The notes under the pieces: generated by a model
Told to the model about the DNA's origin: nothing
What the model saw: the letters and a program-made list of their open reading frames with translations, nothing else
Database searches by the model: none
Source of the DNA: Anthostomella pinea
Taxonomy: Eukaryota; Ascomycota; Sordariomycetes; Xylariales; Xylariaceae
Length of the DNA stretch: 64,000 bases
Direction: 5' to 3'
NCBI GenBank assembly: GCA_963556695.1
Contig: CAUWAG010000008.1
Location: forward strand, 2,046,001-2,110,000
Made by a program: the position numbers and the translations under genes
Part shown: piece after piece, positions 21,795 through 32,820 of the stretch
Layout: every line of letters starts with the position of its first letter
How positions within the stretch are numbered: the first letter of the stretch is position 1

Positions 21795-23886
21795 TCAAAC
21801 CCAGTCCTGCAAGTCGGCGTTAGTATTAAATTTTGAACACCTCTCGAAGTTGGGGGACTTGCCGAGCAATAGTTGGACTGCACCCCTAACACCCGAATCC
21901 AAAGCGGAAGAGACCCAAGCATGCGTGTACGCAGTGTGTTCGTCGACGAATATGATCTGTGTTCCTCCCTCAGCCCACATGTATCTATCAAGGCAGTCGA
22001 AAACTACTCACGTTGCTGTGGAGTTTGAAATACCCCGGGATGTAAAGCTGGTGCTGCCCGAAGGTCGGACTGATCCAACCTCCGCCCTTGTACTCGTCGT
22101 TCTTCCAGCAGTGTGTCCGTCCACTGCTCGCAAGCGACCTCACCGTGGATCTCGACCATTGCGTCGACGATATAGTGAGCGTGTTCCATCTCGGGCATCG
22201 AGGACCAGGATTCCACCGTGTTGCCAGACGTGTACGACCCGAGGATGGTGGCGGGCCCCGTGCTGTTCAGGCAGTAGGAGGAGTAGTGGATGGTTCCGAT
22301 GCCGTTGATATCAGTATTTGTCTGTCTACCGAAGATGGGGTTCTCAAAGTGCTATCGGAAGCGAGTCTAGTATTCCAGAGCCACCTTGCAGGCGCCACCA
22401 AACTCGACATTCTGTATGGCATTGCTGGTTGTGGTTCCAAGTTCTGCAATATTTAGCATCGTGACGTTGAGATTGGACTTCGGAGGGATTCACTTGGTAG
22501 CCGCATCTTCCTGAGCTGTGGAAGGGGGACGGCCAGGACGACGTAGTCGTTGTTCGCTTTTTGGTATTCCCGATCTGTATAGTGATGTCGCCATTGTAGG
22601 TTCAGCTTTCCGAAGTCTTCAACCCACTGGATTTGGTCGATCCTCGTATCCCATTGAGATAATGTTGTCAACCAGCTAGTGGAACGACAACGGCAATCGG
22701 TTGAGGCCTTCGTATAGGGTTAGCCGATGACTTGCCACTGTTGATGGTGGCAGCACATACCTACGTCGATGGTCTTCGAGGTGGTAGCACCTAAGTACAG
22801 AGATTCGTAGAGGACGTTCCAGAATGATCCTGGGCCGTCGCCTGCCGCGACCATATCGGTGTCGCTCAAGGAGTCACCGAGATAGTTCGCCAAGTATTCG
22901 TATGCAGACCACATATCGCCGCCTAAAGCCATTGAGTCCGTTCTCTGCTTCTTTGTCAGCAAACATGGCGTGACGGTTAGTGGCGCGCACCTACCGGGGA
23001 AGTCCTTATGTGCTTGGTGCATGTTCGTTGCAATCTCAATCATCGACGTCGCATTATCGAGGATGGGATCAAGCTTTGCCTGAAGTGCTAGCGTTGAGGC
23101 ATCCTGCACGCTTGTGATGGCGAGCGAGGAGTTTTCCGCCACCTGCTTGATTGTCGGTGGTAACCCGGTGTCCAGTTTAAAGCCGTTGTGGTAATAAACC
23201 CGTTCTGGTTGCTCTGGATCCAAGGTATGAAGTCGTCGCTCAGATTCTGGCGTGGCTGTTGAGCTGGTTCATCTCAGCGGCGAGTTGAAAGACCATCTGA
23301 TGATCCGTGATGTTGTAGGTCTCGTTCCTGTTGGTGTAAGTCTCCGGGAGTGCATTGGGCCCATCACCTGGTATGAGTATTCGAAGGGGCCGCCAGTCAA
23401 ATTCCCAGTGTGGACACGGCAACCCAGTCTCTCGCTAGCCTCGATGATGCAGAGATTCGTAAGGCCGGATTGGTGCAGAATGAGAAAAGTCAGCACACCG
23501 GCGCCGGCGATGGCAACCCCTTTGGACTTGGCCTTTTTAACGTCAATGGGGCCCATATCCTTGCCCTCGGATAATCGACGCCGTCAAACCACGGCCCCAA
23601 CACGTCGATGCCGGTGGAGTTGTCCACGGGTATGCTGTAAGGGCCCCTTTTGCTCAAGCCTCTCTTGCGCAGACTGTGCTGTTGTGTATTGCTTCGGCAA
23701 CCAGTGTCCCTTGCGAGTTCCAGGCAGAGAGGCAAGGGGAGATTTTACGTCCGGAGGTTTGGCATCAGCGCCGCTCCGGGGACCCCTGATCAGTAGGACA
23801 ACAATAGCACTCAAGCACCGACCACTGTGGACCGACAGAGTCACCACAAAGGGGACCGAGACTAATGCGGACATCGGGACCAGCAC
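21795..23886 (-). pseudogene. Decayed flavin amine oxidase (L-amino-acid oxidase type)
   Basis: Segments of an L-amino-acid oxidase occur in order on the minus strand but in different frames. The N-terminal part has YSIPVDNSTGIDVLGPWFDG near 23600. A Rossmann region near 23500 reads VAIAGAGVLTFLILHQSGLT and then IIEASERLG (the FAD-contacting GR loop normally reads ERLGGR). Next come FEYSYQVMGPM, TYTNRNETYNITDHQM near 23320 and ALGGDMWSAYEYLANYLG near 22900. The C-terminal part has GQHQLYIPGYFK near 22060 and EHTAYTHAWVSSALDS near 21900, which would be the second FAD-contacting segment. At least four single-base frame changes separate these blocks. The dinucleotide motif GxGxxG has lost its last glycine through what looks like a 9-nt deletion. 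The enzyme would oxidise free amino acids to keto acids with release of ammonia and H2O2; this copy cannot. Confidence 0.75.
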
Positions 23887-24844
23887 CTACACCCCTGTCG
23901 GACTATCACTCGATACTCATCGGCGCCAGCATGCATTGATTCTCTCTCGGGCCCGTCGCCGCCCAGGCTCTGTCTGTGTGTCCCCTTTCCCTCCCAATCA
24001 CGCTAGAGACGAAGTCCATGTTCAATTCATGGCTGGCCAATGTTCATGTGTCCGTTGACGGCTAAGTCAAAGGACCTATAGAGTATACCTGTGGCCCCTG
24101 TTCGCAAATACGGGCCTCGTGACGCTCACCATGTGGTCGGCCGAAGCACGAATGCGAGCTCGTCTCGTCTCGTTTGGGTCATGCCTGAAGATGTCGAGGC
24201 CGGTGGAGAACCAGAAAATGGAGAGAGCCGCCCTGCCTGAGCCTGTGTAACACTTATAGGAGATAGGGTCACCACACCACTTGACAAGCACCTACATTGT
24301 GACGCCAACCCTCCCAATCGTTTTGACCTGACCAATCGGCCGAGGTCCGCGAAAGAACTGCCGTTCGGCGACTGGCCGGATCTGCAAACATTGAAGCCAT
24401 GAATAGCCAGGGTTGGATACGAAGTGCTTTTTTTTCATTCGGAAAGTAGCACCGGTACTGTGGGTTGTGAGGTGTTGGCCATGCTGGTCTATAGAGTAAT
24501 GTCGCCATGCTGTACCGTATACCCTTGTTGTGAGCCGTTGAAGACAGGCATGAATGCTGCGGTTTATGTCCATCAGATGTGCTTCGGCACACTTCATGGG
24601 ATCACATAGTTCAAGGACCCATCATATAACCATCTTCACGACAGCTGCTCGTTTGCTAAAACGCCCAGCCCGTGGCGTCGAATCTGATCCCAGACGGACG
24701 CAAAGCCGAGAAGTGAATGATACCATTAGGGAACGAGCTGATAGTGTCGTAGATCGAAGATCGTAGATGGCTAGATGGCGACTCGACTGGTCTGCCTGTA
24801 ATACACGTACGATGGTTTCGCGGCAGGGACATATTCAATTGCCC
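23887..24844. other. Possible coding remnants, no gene assigned
   Basis: Minus-strand frames near 24076-24290 and 24290-24600 have somewhat protein-like stretches (for example LDIFRHDPNETRRARIRAS), but I cannot join them or name a family. They could be relics of a gene upstream of the oxidase. Confidence 0.25.
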
Positions 24845-25495
24845 TCAGAGCGCACTCTTCAATCCGACGAACAGTGCTTCGCCTCGAGCCAGTATAACCC
24901 CCTTTTCATTCTCGATCGACCCCTCAGAGAAGTACTTCCTCCCCTCAACTCTGGTGATGGTCGCCCGTGCGAGAATGGTAGCCGAAGTCGGCACCGGCTT
25001 CAGGAAAGTCGTGTTCAGGTAGGCCGTCATATACACAGTCTTGGGAATTGATTTACGCTTCTGGTTGATGGGTATGAGCATACCAATGACCTCGTCGAGG
25101 ATCGCCATCACCAGTCCGCCATGACACACGCCGGGATGGCCATTAAGACCGGCTCCCAGCGTCAGGAACGCTTTGATGTGATCTATACGCTCGTTGGGCG
25201 AGGGTAAGTCCTCGTATACCTCCAGCATGGCCGAGATCGCGGTCTGCGACTTCAAGGTCTCTGCGAAGAGGGTGTCCTCGGCGTTGCTCTTCGGCTGCCG
25301 GCTTCGTGGCTGCCCCGTGACGATGCGGGGCCTACGGAGGTGCTGGGCCCACCAGGGAATGGCGGCGAAGAGGGCGAAGTCCGACTCCGAATCCATCTTC
25401 GACATGTCCGCGAGCCGGTTGATGTGGGCTGAGTTGATGGGAGATGGGATGCGATAAATCTTATGCATTGGATGCCGGCAGCACATTGACAACAC
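24845..25495 (-). CDS. PaaI-type hotdog-fold thioesterase
   Basis: A single exon of up to 216 residues. The hotdog core is recognisable: GHPGVCHGGLVMAILDEVIGM carries the HGG...DE pattern of the 4HBT/PaaI thioesterase superfamily, in which the HGG loop binds the acyl thioester and the acidic residue in the following helix is catalytic. Strands then follow: YMTAYLNTTFLKPVPTSATIL and RATITRVEGRKYFSEGSIEN. These enzymes hydrolyse acyl-CoA or acyl-carrier thioesters; the substrate is unknown. Many fungal members start shortly before a SxxPW segment. Here FALFAAIPWWAQHL follows MSKMDSES, so the real start may be at 25405 or 25396 rather than 25495. Confidence 0.85.
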   Translation of the reverse strand: MLSMCCRHPMHKIYRIPSPINSAHINRLADMSKMDSESDFALFAAIPWWAQHLRRPRIVTGQPRSRQPKSNAEDTLFAETLKSQTAISAMLEVYEDLPSPNERIDHIKAFLTLGAGLNGHPGVCHGGLVMAILDEVIGMLIPINQKRKSIPKTVYMTAYLNTTFLKPVPTSATILARATITRVEGRKYFSEGSIENEKGVILARGEALFVGLKSAL

Positions 25496-28106
25496 GCGAC
25501 GTGTCTTGAGGTTCGCAGCTCGGCCCCGACTCGCCCGTCATCCCACTCTGAAGCGGTAAATTATGCAGCAGGGGTGGCTTATCGGTGATCCTGTCAGACC
25601 ATCACATCCACGATCCTATCTGATGGCGAGGGATGACTTGGCGTGGGGTTTAGCGGTACAGTGTTCATCGCAGTCATTTGCCCCCGCCGGAGAATTTCAT
25701 TGCATCAGCCGGTCGATGTAGATTGTCTCTTGCTAGGAGAGACCCCTCTCTTTGGACGATGGGTATTCAAACTCAGATGCCCTAAATCACTCCTATAATG
25801 TCGAAGACGCCTGAGAGCAAACGCCTATACCCTCTTATGGATACGAGACAAAGCTGAACTACGATTAGAGTATCTGCATCTATGCGCAGAGCTGAGTATA
25901 GATGCCTTGACTCACAGAATACTTAAAAAGAGAGGAGTGTAGGTAGCGACCAGCTGGGGACTAGGTAGTAACAACTGAAGTAGGTTTTCACGTAGCATTG
26001 GGCCATAGGCGCGACCCAGGATACGTACCTTATGATGATCGAGCTCCATGTTGAAACAAAAATTCTCGAAAGAGCAAGAAACTTTACCACAATATCTAAA
26101 AGAAGACCATCACTAGACCGACGAAAACGATCATCTGAATATACAGATGTCGGGAATTCTAAACGTTAGTGGCTCCATATACGGGAGTCTTCCTGGGTCC
26201 GTATTCCGCCAGCTAGGTGTGCGAAGAAATATACATCACTATACATTATGATCGACACTTTCCTACAGCGCTATGAAGAGCTCCATGTAATGGTCACCTG
26301 TTTTCTGTGATGGTATAAGATGTACCACTATATACGGACCTATTACCCCCCTAGCATATGGAGCCGCTAACGTTCACCATCGCGACATCTGTAGGTTCCT
26401 AAATGCTACCCCCAAAGCGCGAGAGAAAAGGGATGTTCTTCGAGTTGAGAGCTACCGAACGAGATGATCCGATCAATAGAAGAGGTAGTGGACAGGGACA
26501 GGTGGCCAAGGCGGACCTATGACCTTCGCGCCGTCGACCAAAGGTGCAGACTTCACACCAACTTCACATCTCTCTAGGGCATCCTTCGATACCACCCATC
26601 TTATTAAGTTCACAGTGCCCCTAAGCGGACAGTTATCTTGCAGACCATTTAAGTAATCACGCCGAGTGCGCGATTGAGGGCCACTTATTCATTACCACGT
26701 GCACCAAGAGATATTGTTATTGAAGCGCTGAACCTTAGTGATGTCCAGAGGGTTTACGGCTAGTACTTATATGATGGGCGGTGGTAAGAGTAAAGCCGCA
26801 ATGAGTATGGCACTATAGGCATCTGGACGCAACCAGGAAGTCTGAACTATTCTGTTGTCCAGTGAGGAGTGTGCCCGTCGAGGCGGTCCGCGTAAGCGAT
26901 GTGACCAGCTCTGCATACGGACCCCAATGGCACATCTGTGCTCGCCTAAGACCTAAGCGAGCCCGATCCTCCGGTGCGACGGTTATGCGATCGCCACGTT
27001 GTCCGCCTCGATCTGGATAAACAGGATCAATTAGTTGCCTCATCCCGTTGAATCCTTTGGATATGATCATGATTCACACAATTCGGTCAGTGAAGTTGCA
27101 ACGAGTGTGAGTGAACCGGCTTTGATCGCGCTTCCGCATACGCCGAATGGTACTCTGGAGCATTGCTCTCAGAGTAGGGGGGACATCTCGTGCGATTGGT
27201 TAGGTAAGTATCAAGCTGCAAATTCTGGTAGCTGTCAGCGTATCATCTGCCAAGAAAGGCTGAGCCATCAGAGCAGCAAGATTAGCGAAACCATGGGCGC
27301 TTTCTCGGCGAAGGTGGGAAATCTTACATGATAGCCCTCATGTTATCAAGTAAGACGGCGGTAAGAACTCCGATCAGCGTCAACGCATCTGATATACACA
27401 ACGTACTCTGACGATGAGTGGGATAGGGATATAGTTACAGTCAAACGATGTGTTGATATCGGTCCGCAAGGCGAATAAGAGGCTTGCTATAGCTCACACA
27501 CTGCCTCAACCATCGTTAATGCCATGCTGGGTTCGGGGCCGAAGCCCAATCCTTCAACGTCTGTACTATATTACATCATCTTTACTTGTAGTCCCAGGCT
27601 CACACAGCACTTTTCGAGTCTAGGCACGTTTCCAATATGATTCTCATGCCTGATTGGCCGGAGCAGATCAGCGCGTGGTAGCGGGCAGGATCTTACTGCA
27701 TGCAGACCATACAACCCTAGCTGACGGGTTTCATTTATAGAAATCCTTCAACCCAATCGCACGTTGACGTCGTCTTACCATATGCAGCTTGGGCAGCCCA
27801 TCCAATCCTCCAACTATGCCTGATCTGATCCAGAACCTGCAAGGCTCTGACCTGGTGCGAAGTCAAAGATCAGCGTTTCCGTGCCTAAAACGGAGCAGCG
27901 CCCGAATGGAAGGAAGTCGTAGAGTATGATCCTCTGAAATCTTATGGGCTGAAGAGGTGGGTTCGTAGCTGCTGAGTGCACCTCCTATAACACGCTGCTG
28001 CCTCTCGCAAGCCCACTTCCATTCCCCAATACTCGGTCCTCCCCTGGATCCCACTTTTGTAACCCATCAGCCCGTCTCTCCTATTACAGGCCACCGGCGC
28101 CGCTGG
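25496..28106. other. Gene-poor stretch of about 2.6 kb containing a MITE
   Basis: No gene recognised. A foldback element lies at 26144-26391 (listed separately). Frames near 26813-27331 are short and without domains. The end of the stretch is the promoter of the PTH11-like gene. Confidence 0.5.
26144..26391. mobile_element. MITE with TA target duplication (Tc1/mariner-type)
   Basis: The 248-bp element starts CAGATGTCG and ends CGACATCTG. About 65 bp at each end form an imperfect inverted repeat (shared blocks include ACGTTAG, GGCTCCATAT and GGTCCGTAT). It is flanked on both sides by TA (26142-26143 and 26392-26393). It has no coding capacity. Terminal inverted repeats, TA flanks and this size are the marks of a non-autonomous Tc1/mariner element. 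No transposase source was seen in this window. Confidence 0.75.
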
Positions 28107-29544
28107 ATGGCCGAGTTGACTACGCCCAGCATGAACAGAAGGGCACCTGCCTCCGGCGACGATGGCCGAGGTCCCGGATTTGAGGCTTATGTCACGGTTA
28201 TGGTCATCGTGACCGTGGCGGCCATAACACTGCGTTTCCTGTCCCGCAGTATTGCGTTACCCCAAAGGTCGTACCAGATCCAGCGCCGCCTCTGGTGGGA
28301 TGACTGGCTGGCTCTAGCAGCCGTAGTAAGTTTTCCACTTCTCTCTTAAACAGCAATGACGCTGCTACAAGTTCTAACCATTACCACAGCCATTCATCCT
28401 AGGCCTCCTCGCCTCGGCTTACGTGCTGCTCCATTTCGGCCTCGGCCGTCACGCCGGGTCCCAACCACCACCAAACCTGCTGGTCATTCGAAACACGTTG
28501 TTTGCCGGGTATCTACTCTACTACGTCAGCCTGTACCTGACGAAAGCGTCGGCACTGTTATTCTTCAGCCGGGTCTTCCCCAAGCGCATAGCGGGCCAAC
28601 GGTTCACTATCCTCTTATGGACAACACACGGCCTCAATACTGCTTGGCTCATAGGCACCATCATAGGGAGCTTTCTGGCCTGCCACCCCGTCGATAAACC
28701 TTGGAGCCCATCGGTGTCGGCTGGCTGCGACCCCTGTGCGTTATGGCATGGCAGTGCCATCTCCAGCGCCCTCATAGACCTGATTATACTTGTCCTGCCG
28801 CTGCCGATGATATGGAGCCTTCAGACCAGTCGAGCGAGGAAAGTGGGAATGACGATTGTTTTCGTCCTTGGCTATTTGTGAGCGGTTCCTAGTCCTTGTC
28901 ATGAGCAGAGCTTGGATTCTGACAATCGTCGTTCACAGTGTCATCGTCGTGTCTATCGGTCGCCTCATTACCATCATGAAGTCTGCCGAGATTTTCACAA
29001 GTGACGTATCATGTGAGTTCCAGGCTGTGCCGGGCCCGCACGCCTACGTACCCTTCAGAAAGCTCTCTTTAACACTTCCCTAGACAAGGTCGTGACGGTC
29101 CTGTACTGGCAATGCGCAGAAGCGCCCATCAGCCTCCTGAGCATTTGTCTCCCTGCCATGCTGACACTTGGCCGACGCATATACACCTCCTACTTTTCGC
29201 CTCTAGCATCCAGAGTCTCCGAAATAATCTCCTCGCGGGGAAGTAGTCGCACCTCCAAAGCCAAGTCCGGCGACTTCACTGGAGCAACCGATGGCCGCCA
29301 TCGTTACGTCCATCTACACCCAGAGAAGGATCCCAACAGGGTCCGAAACCCGACAGCCTATGACACAGAGAGCATCCCATCAGTTGACAGCAGGACTCAG
29401 ATTATTCGGGACATGTCGGCGATACAGTATCCGTACACGGCTCGTGTACACGGTGGGGAGTCCAGAGGGGCGATGCAGAGCTACGTTCCAGATCAGGCTA
29501 TTCGTGTGGACAGCGATATCACCATCCGCCATGATGGGTACTAG
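28107..29544 (+). CDS. PTH11-like seven-span membrane protein (fungal rhodopsin-type domain)
   Basis: Four exons: 28107-28325, 28390-28877, 28939-29012 and 29084-29544. All borders are GT..AG and phases agree; the product is 413 residues. Hydrophobic spans begin at about residue 25 (YVTVMVIVTVAAITLRFLSR). Typical motifs of the family follow: RLWWDDWLALAA (WDD after span 1), LLYYVSLYLTKASALLFFSRVFP (the LYxxxLxLTKxSxLxFYxRxFP pattern), FLACHPVDKPW and CDPCALWHG..S...DLIILVLPLPMIWSLQ. The last spans are VIVVSIGRLITI and WQCAEAPISLLSICLPAM. The C-terminal tail is Ser- and charge-rich. PTH11 in Magnaporthe takes part in host-surface sensing; most relatives have no proven ligand. The gene ends 260 bp before the LINE A target duplication. 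Confidence 0.9.
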
Positions 29545-29803
29545 CAACACAAGCTGTGCTTGTGTACGTGCCATGAGTTGAGGAAGCGAATGCATTCTAT
29601 GTACAGATTTACATGTCTTACCATGTGTGGTGCGTCGCGTCCAGACTTGATAGCGTGACGAAGCCATGCATGCCACGAATAACTAAGGGGTCAACTCTGT
29701 CTAAAACGGATCGTGGTTGGATCGTAGGAATTGCCCTCCATGTTCATACACCAAAACGAGATTGAAATAAGGCACAGCGGCCCCTGAGTAATAAGAGTGC
29801 TGA

Positions 29804-29816
29804 AGGATGCTGTGAT
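29804..29816. repeat. Left 13-bp target-site duplication of LINE A
   Basis: AAGGATGCTGTGA here is identical to 44018-44030, on the far side of the whole nested complex. It directly follows the tail of LINE A (on the minus strand). Confidence 0.9.
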
Positions 29817-30499
29817 TGATTGATTGATTGATTGTATTTAACGTGGGGGGTAGCTCCTCAGTAGTGCAAACCACGCCTTCCAGAGCCTCTGTATCGCAGG
29901 GTTGTGGAGGTCTCAAGATAATAAGTACAGTCAGTCCCGCTCACGAGCCCATCCCTATTGTTGCGGCTGTATGACTTTGGGGTCATCTATCTGGTCCTTT
30001 AAGAACAGCTATCTATTAAGGGCAGATTGATAAAAAGAACTTGCTCTTCTCAACAAATCTTGCCCATTCCGTGCTCCTCTCCCCCAAGTATTATAAACAG
30101 GCTGTCTTAAGAGAGTACCTGGGTAGTAGTCGGTTTTTCCCAAGCCTCTTACAAAAAAAAATGTGTTGTAGTGTTTTTTTCTCACCGCAGTTGTAGTGAT
30201 CATTCGAGTATGTATGCCCAAAACATTCGTAATATCTAGCAAAGTCACCATGTCCAGATCTGGCTGCTAAAAGTCTGTATAAAGTGCTCCTTTTAAAAGA
30301 TATAAGGTCCCTTTTAGTTATTGTATGTGAGTATACTTTTTGATATCTAGGTTCTGATTGGTCTTTTTACCATTGATTGAATTCTTTCTTGCCTTTTTTT
30401 TTGAGATCTCTCTTTACCCAAGAGATTATAGGAATGTGTCGTGTCTATTCTTAGTATAATACCCTCTTTTATTAGTGTGTTAGTAGCTTCATTGCTATT

Positions 30500-30860
30500 G
30501 ATATCTCTGTGTCCAAGAATCTACTTGACGGTCATTCCAGGAGTGTGTGCTGTGACGAGTTCTTGGAATCGTAAAAAATGATCTGTGATGTCTCGGGTGG
30601 AGTCCCATTAAGCCCATCTACCACTGACGTGTTGTCCAGGCAGACATATAGCCATTTTCTGTGTCTAATTGCCCTGGCTGCTGTAAGACTATAAAGAGCG
30701 CCATGGACTTCAGCATCTATTATTTCTGCTTATAAAAGTCTGTCCTTTCCCTGATATACTTCTTGTGTAGTGCCGCCTTTCCTGATGGTGTAACCCCACC
30801 CAGTGCGGGTTGTGCCTTGGTCGTTTAACTATGATCTATCTGAGTAGATGACAAGGTCAG
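30500..30860 (-). pseudogene. LINE A RNase H domain remnant
   Basis: The minus strand carries a degraded copy of the RNase H region better seen in LINE B (VIYSD block, then CLDN..VV block). It lies on the 3' side of the LINE B insertion, in line with the reverse transcriptase part at 39985-41215. Confidence 0.55.
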
Positions 30861-31095
30861 TGTTCATGTTTCTCTCCCGTAGCCATTACTTGAAGAGCTC
30901 TATTTTTTTGGTTTTTGTCCTTACGGATTGGGGGCTTTTTCCATGATGGCTTGGTGAGTTCTGGTTTCTGGAAGTCAGGGACTAATTGGAAGCTCCTTTG
31001 TAGCCTTGTTGGTTCCTTGCGAGCTTGTATTTGGAGCCTGCCAACAAGAGGGTGTCTCTGATTTATTCACCCTAGTCAGAGACCATGACGTCGTC

Positions 31096-31110
31096 TTATA
31101 AACTCAGCGG
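31096..31110. repeat. Left target-site duplication of LINE B
   Basis: TTATAAACTCAGCGG here matches TTATGAACTCAGTGA at 39059-39073 with three transition differences (A/G, C/T, G/A), which is what RIP would leave. The two copies rejoin LINE A across the insertion. Confidence 0.65.
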
Positions 31111-31320
31111 ACCAGAGACACCCTCTTGTTGGCAGGCTCCAAATACAAGCTCGCAAGAATCCAACAAGGCTACAAAGGAGCTTCCAGCTAGTCCCTGACT
31201 TCCAGAGACCAACACTTACCAGGCCATCATGGAAGAAGCCCCCAATCCGCAAAGACAAAGACAAAGAAACAGAGCTCTTCAAGCAATGGCTACAGGAGAG
31301 AAACGCGAACACTGACCTTG

Positions 31321-31567
31321 TGTCACGGAACAGCTGGCAGCTCAGGGACGAAGATGCCCATCTATTACTCCAGATGAATAAGAATCTACTGGTGAGGAGG
31401 GAAGAAGGATCAGAACCACCAGCCAATTCTGGTGGGGGATTAGATCTTCAATCCCGCTCCACAATTATCCATAGCGAGTGCAGCGGGGCAACGCGTCCAC
31501 CCCACCAGATCACCTGATGAGCGCACGTACCACCGTGAATGGATGGATGGATGTCAGATCCATCACA
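31321..31567. mobile_element. Solo LTR-like insertion in LINE B (family 3)
   Basis: A 247-bp block absent from the homologous part of LINE A. It starts TGTCACGGAAC and ends CCATCACA (TG..CA ends). The 5-bp sequence CCTTG is present on both sides (31316-31320 and 31568-31572). Ends and duplication length are those of an LTR left by recombination. Its sequence differs from the chromovirus LTRs and from the other two solo LTRs. Confidence 0.75.
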
Positions 31568-31925
31568 CCTTGTCATCTATTCAGATGGATCATAGTTGGA
31601 CGACCAAGGCACAACCCGCACTGGATGGGGTTATACCATCAGGAAAGGCGGCACTACACAAGAAATATACCGGGGAAAGGGCAGACTTCTCCAAACAGAA
31701 GTAATAGATGCTAAAGTCCATGGTGCTCTCTAAGGTCTTGCAGCAGCCAGGGCAATTGGACACAGAAAACGGCTATATGTCTGCCTGGACAACACATCAG
31801 TGGTAGATGGGCTTAATGGGACTCCACCCGAGACATCACAGATCATTTTTTATGATTCTAAGAACTCGTTACAGCACACACTCCTAGAATGACCGTCAAG
31901 TAGATTCTTGGACACAGAGATATCG
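31568..31925 (+). pseudogene. LINE B RNase H domain remnant
   Basis: Just after the solo LTR the frame reads LVIYSDGS (first acidic block of RNase H), then a stop, GWGYTIRKGGT, LLQTEVIDAKVHGAL (the Glu block) with another stop, and RLYVCLDNTSVVDGLNG (the third acidic block). Stops are at former Trp or Gln codons. The domain removes element RNA from the hybrid in active LINEs. Confidence 0.7.
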
Positions 31926-32172
31926 ATAGCAATAAAGCTACTAATACACTAACAAAAAAAGGTGTTATACTAGAAACAGACATGACACCTTCCTATAATC
32001 TCTTGGGTAAAGAGAGATCTCAAAAAGAAGGGCAAGAAATAATTCAATTAATAATAAAAAGACCAATCAGAACCTAGATATCAAAAAGTATACTCATATA
32101 CAGTAATTAAAAGGGACCTTATATCTTTTAAAAGGAGCACTTTATACAGACTTTTAGCAGCCAGATCTGGAC

Positions 32173-32415
32173 ATGGTGACTTTGCTAGATATCATGAACG
32201 TTCTGGGCATACATACTCGAATGACCACTACAACTGCGGTGAGAAGAAAACACTACAACCCTTTTTTTTTTATAAGAGGCTTGGGAAAAACCGACTACTA
32301 CCCAGGTACTCTCTTAAGACAGCCTGTTTATAATACTTGGGGGAGAGGAGCACGGAATGGGCAAGATTTGTTGAGAAGAGCAAGTTCTTTTTATCAATCT
32401 GCCCCTGATAGATAG
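32173..32415 (+). other. Inverted open frame shared by both LINE arms
   Basis: An 80-codon frame (MVTLLDIMNVLGIHTR...) is mirrored on the minus strand at 30009-30251 with few differences. It is the C-terminal part of the LINE ORF2 or its 3' region, with a possible degenerate zinc-binding end, and not an independent gene. Confidence 0.5.
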
Positions 32416-32435
32416 CTGTTCTTAAAGGACCAGAT

Positions 32436-32440
32436 AGATG
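32436..32440. repeat. Left 5-bp target-site duplication of the chromovirus
   Basis: AGATG, repeated at 38774-38778. Removing the element and one copy restores exactly the sequence found (reverse complemented) in the uninterrupted arm of LINE A near 29950-30010. Confidence 0.95.
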
Positions 32441-32667
32441 TGTGAGGACCTGCTCCCAAGCAGCCCTTAACTGCCAGGACTGTGGTAGCCAATCGGAAGC
32501 TGGCTGTGGGGATCAGGCACAAGCAGAGCTCCACCTGCTCCTGGACTTGGTCACGCTTTTCGCAATGCATTGTTGGTCATTTCTTTCCTTTTCTCTTTAG
32601 CTTAGAATCTTCGTCTATAGCACCCAATGGACTGAGTTCGTCTCAATGCCTTGATCTGGTCGTGACA
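32441..32667 (+). repeat. 5' LTR of the chromovirus
   Basis: 227 bp, TG..CA ends, nearly identical to 38547-38773; the few differences are mostly transitions. AGCTTAGAAT inside it (32599-32608) is the expected start of the transcript (R region), as it pairs with the primer-binding site. Confidence 0.93.
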
Positions 32668-32669
32668 CA

Positions 32670-32679
32670 ATTCTAAGCT
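32670..32679 (+). other. Self-complementary primer-binding site
   Basis: ATTCTAAGCT, two bases after the 5' LTR, is the exact reverse complement of AGCTTAGAAT at 32599-32608 within the LTR. No tRNA 3' end complement (TGG...) is found at this place. This is the arrangement of Tf1/sushi elements, in which the 5' end of the element RNA folds back to prime its own reverse transcription. Confidence 0.7.
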
Positions 32680-32820
32680 CTTCATTTCCTTGCTGGCGAA
32701 GCAAGTAAAATATCTCATCAAACCCCTTCTCGCATTCATTTGCAGTCACTGCGTCGGCTGTGCACGACAATAAACTAGGCTACAGAACAAAAACGAAAGA
32801 AAAAAAAAATCAAGTCATCG

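Noticed and set aside
31076..31426. 116-codon minus-strand frame at the palindrome centre
   Set aside because: It crosses the junction of LINE A and LINE B and a solo LTR, so it is an accident of the insertions.
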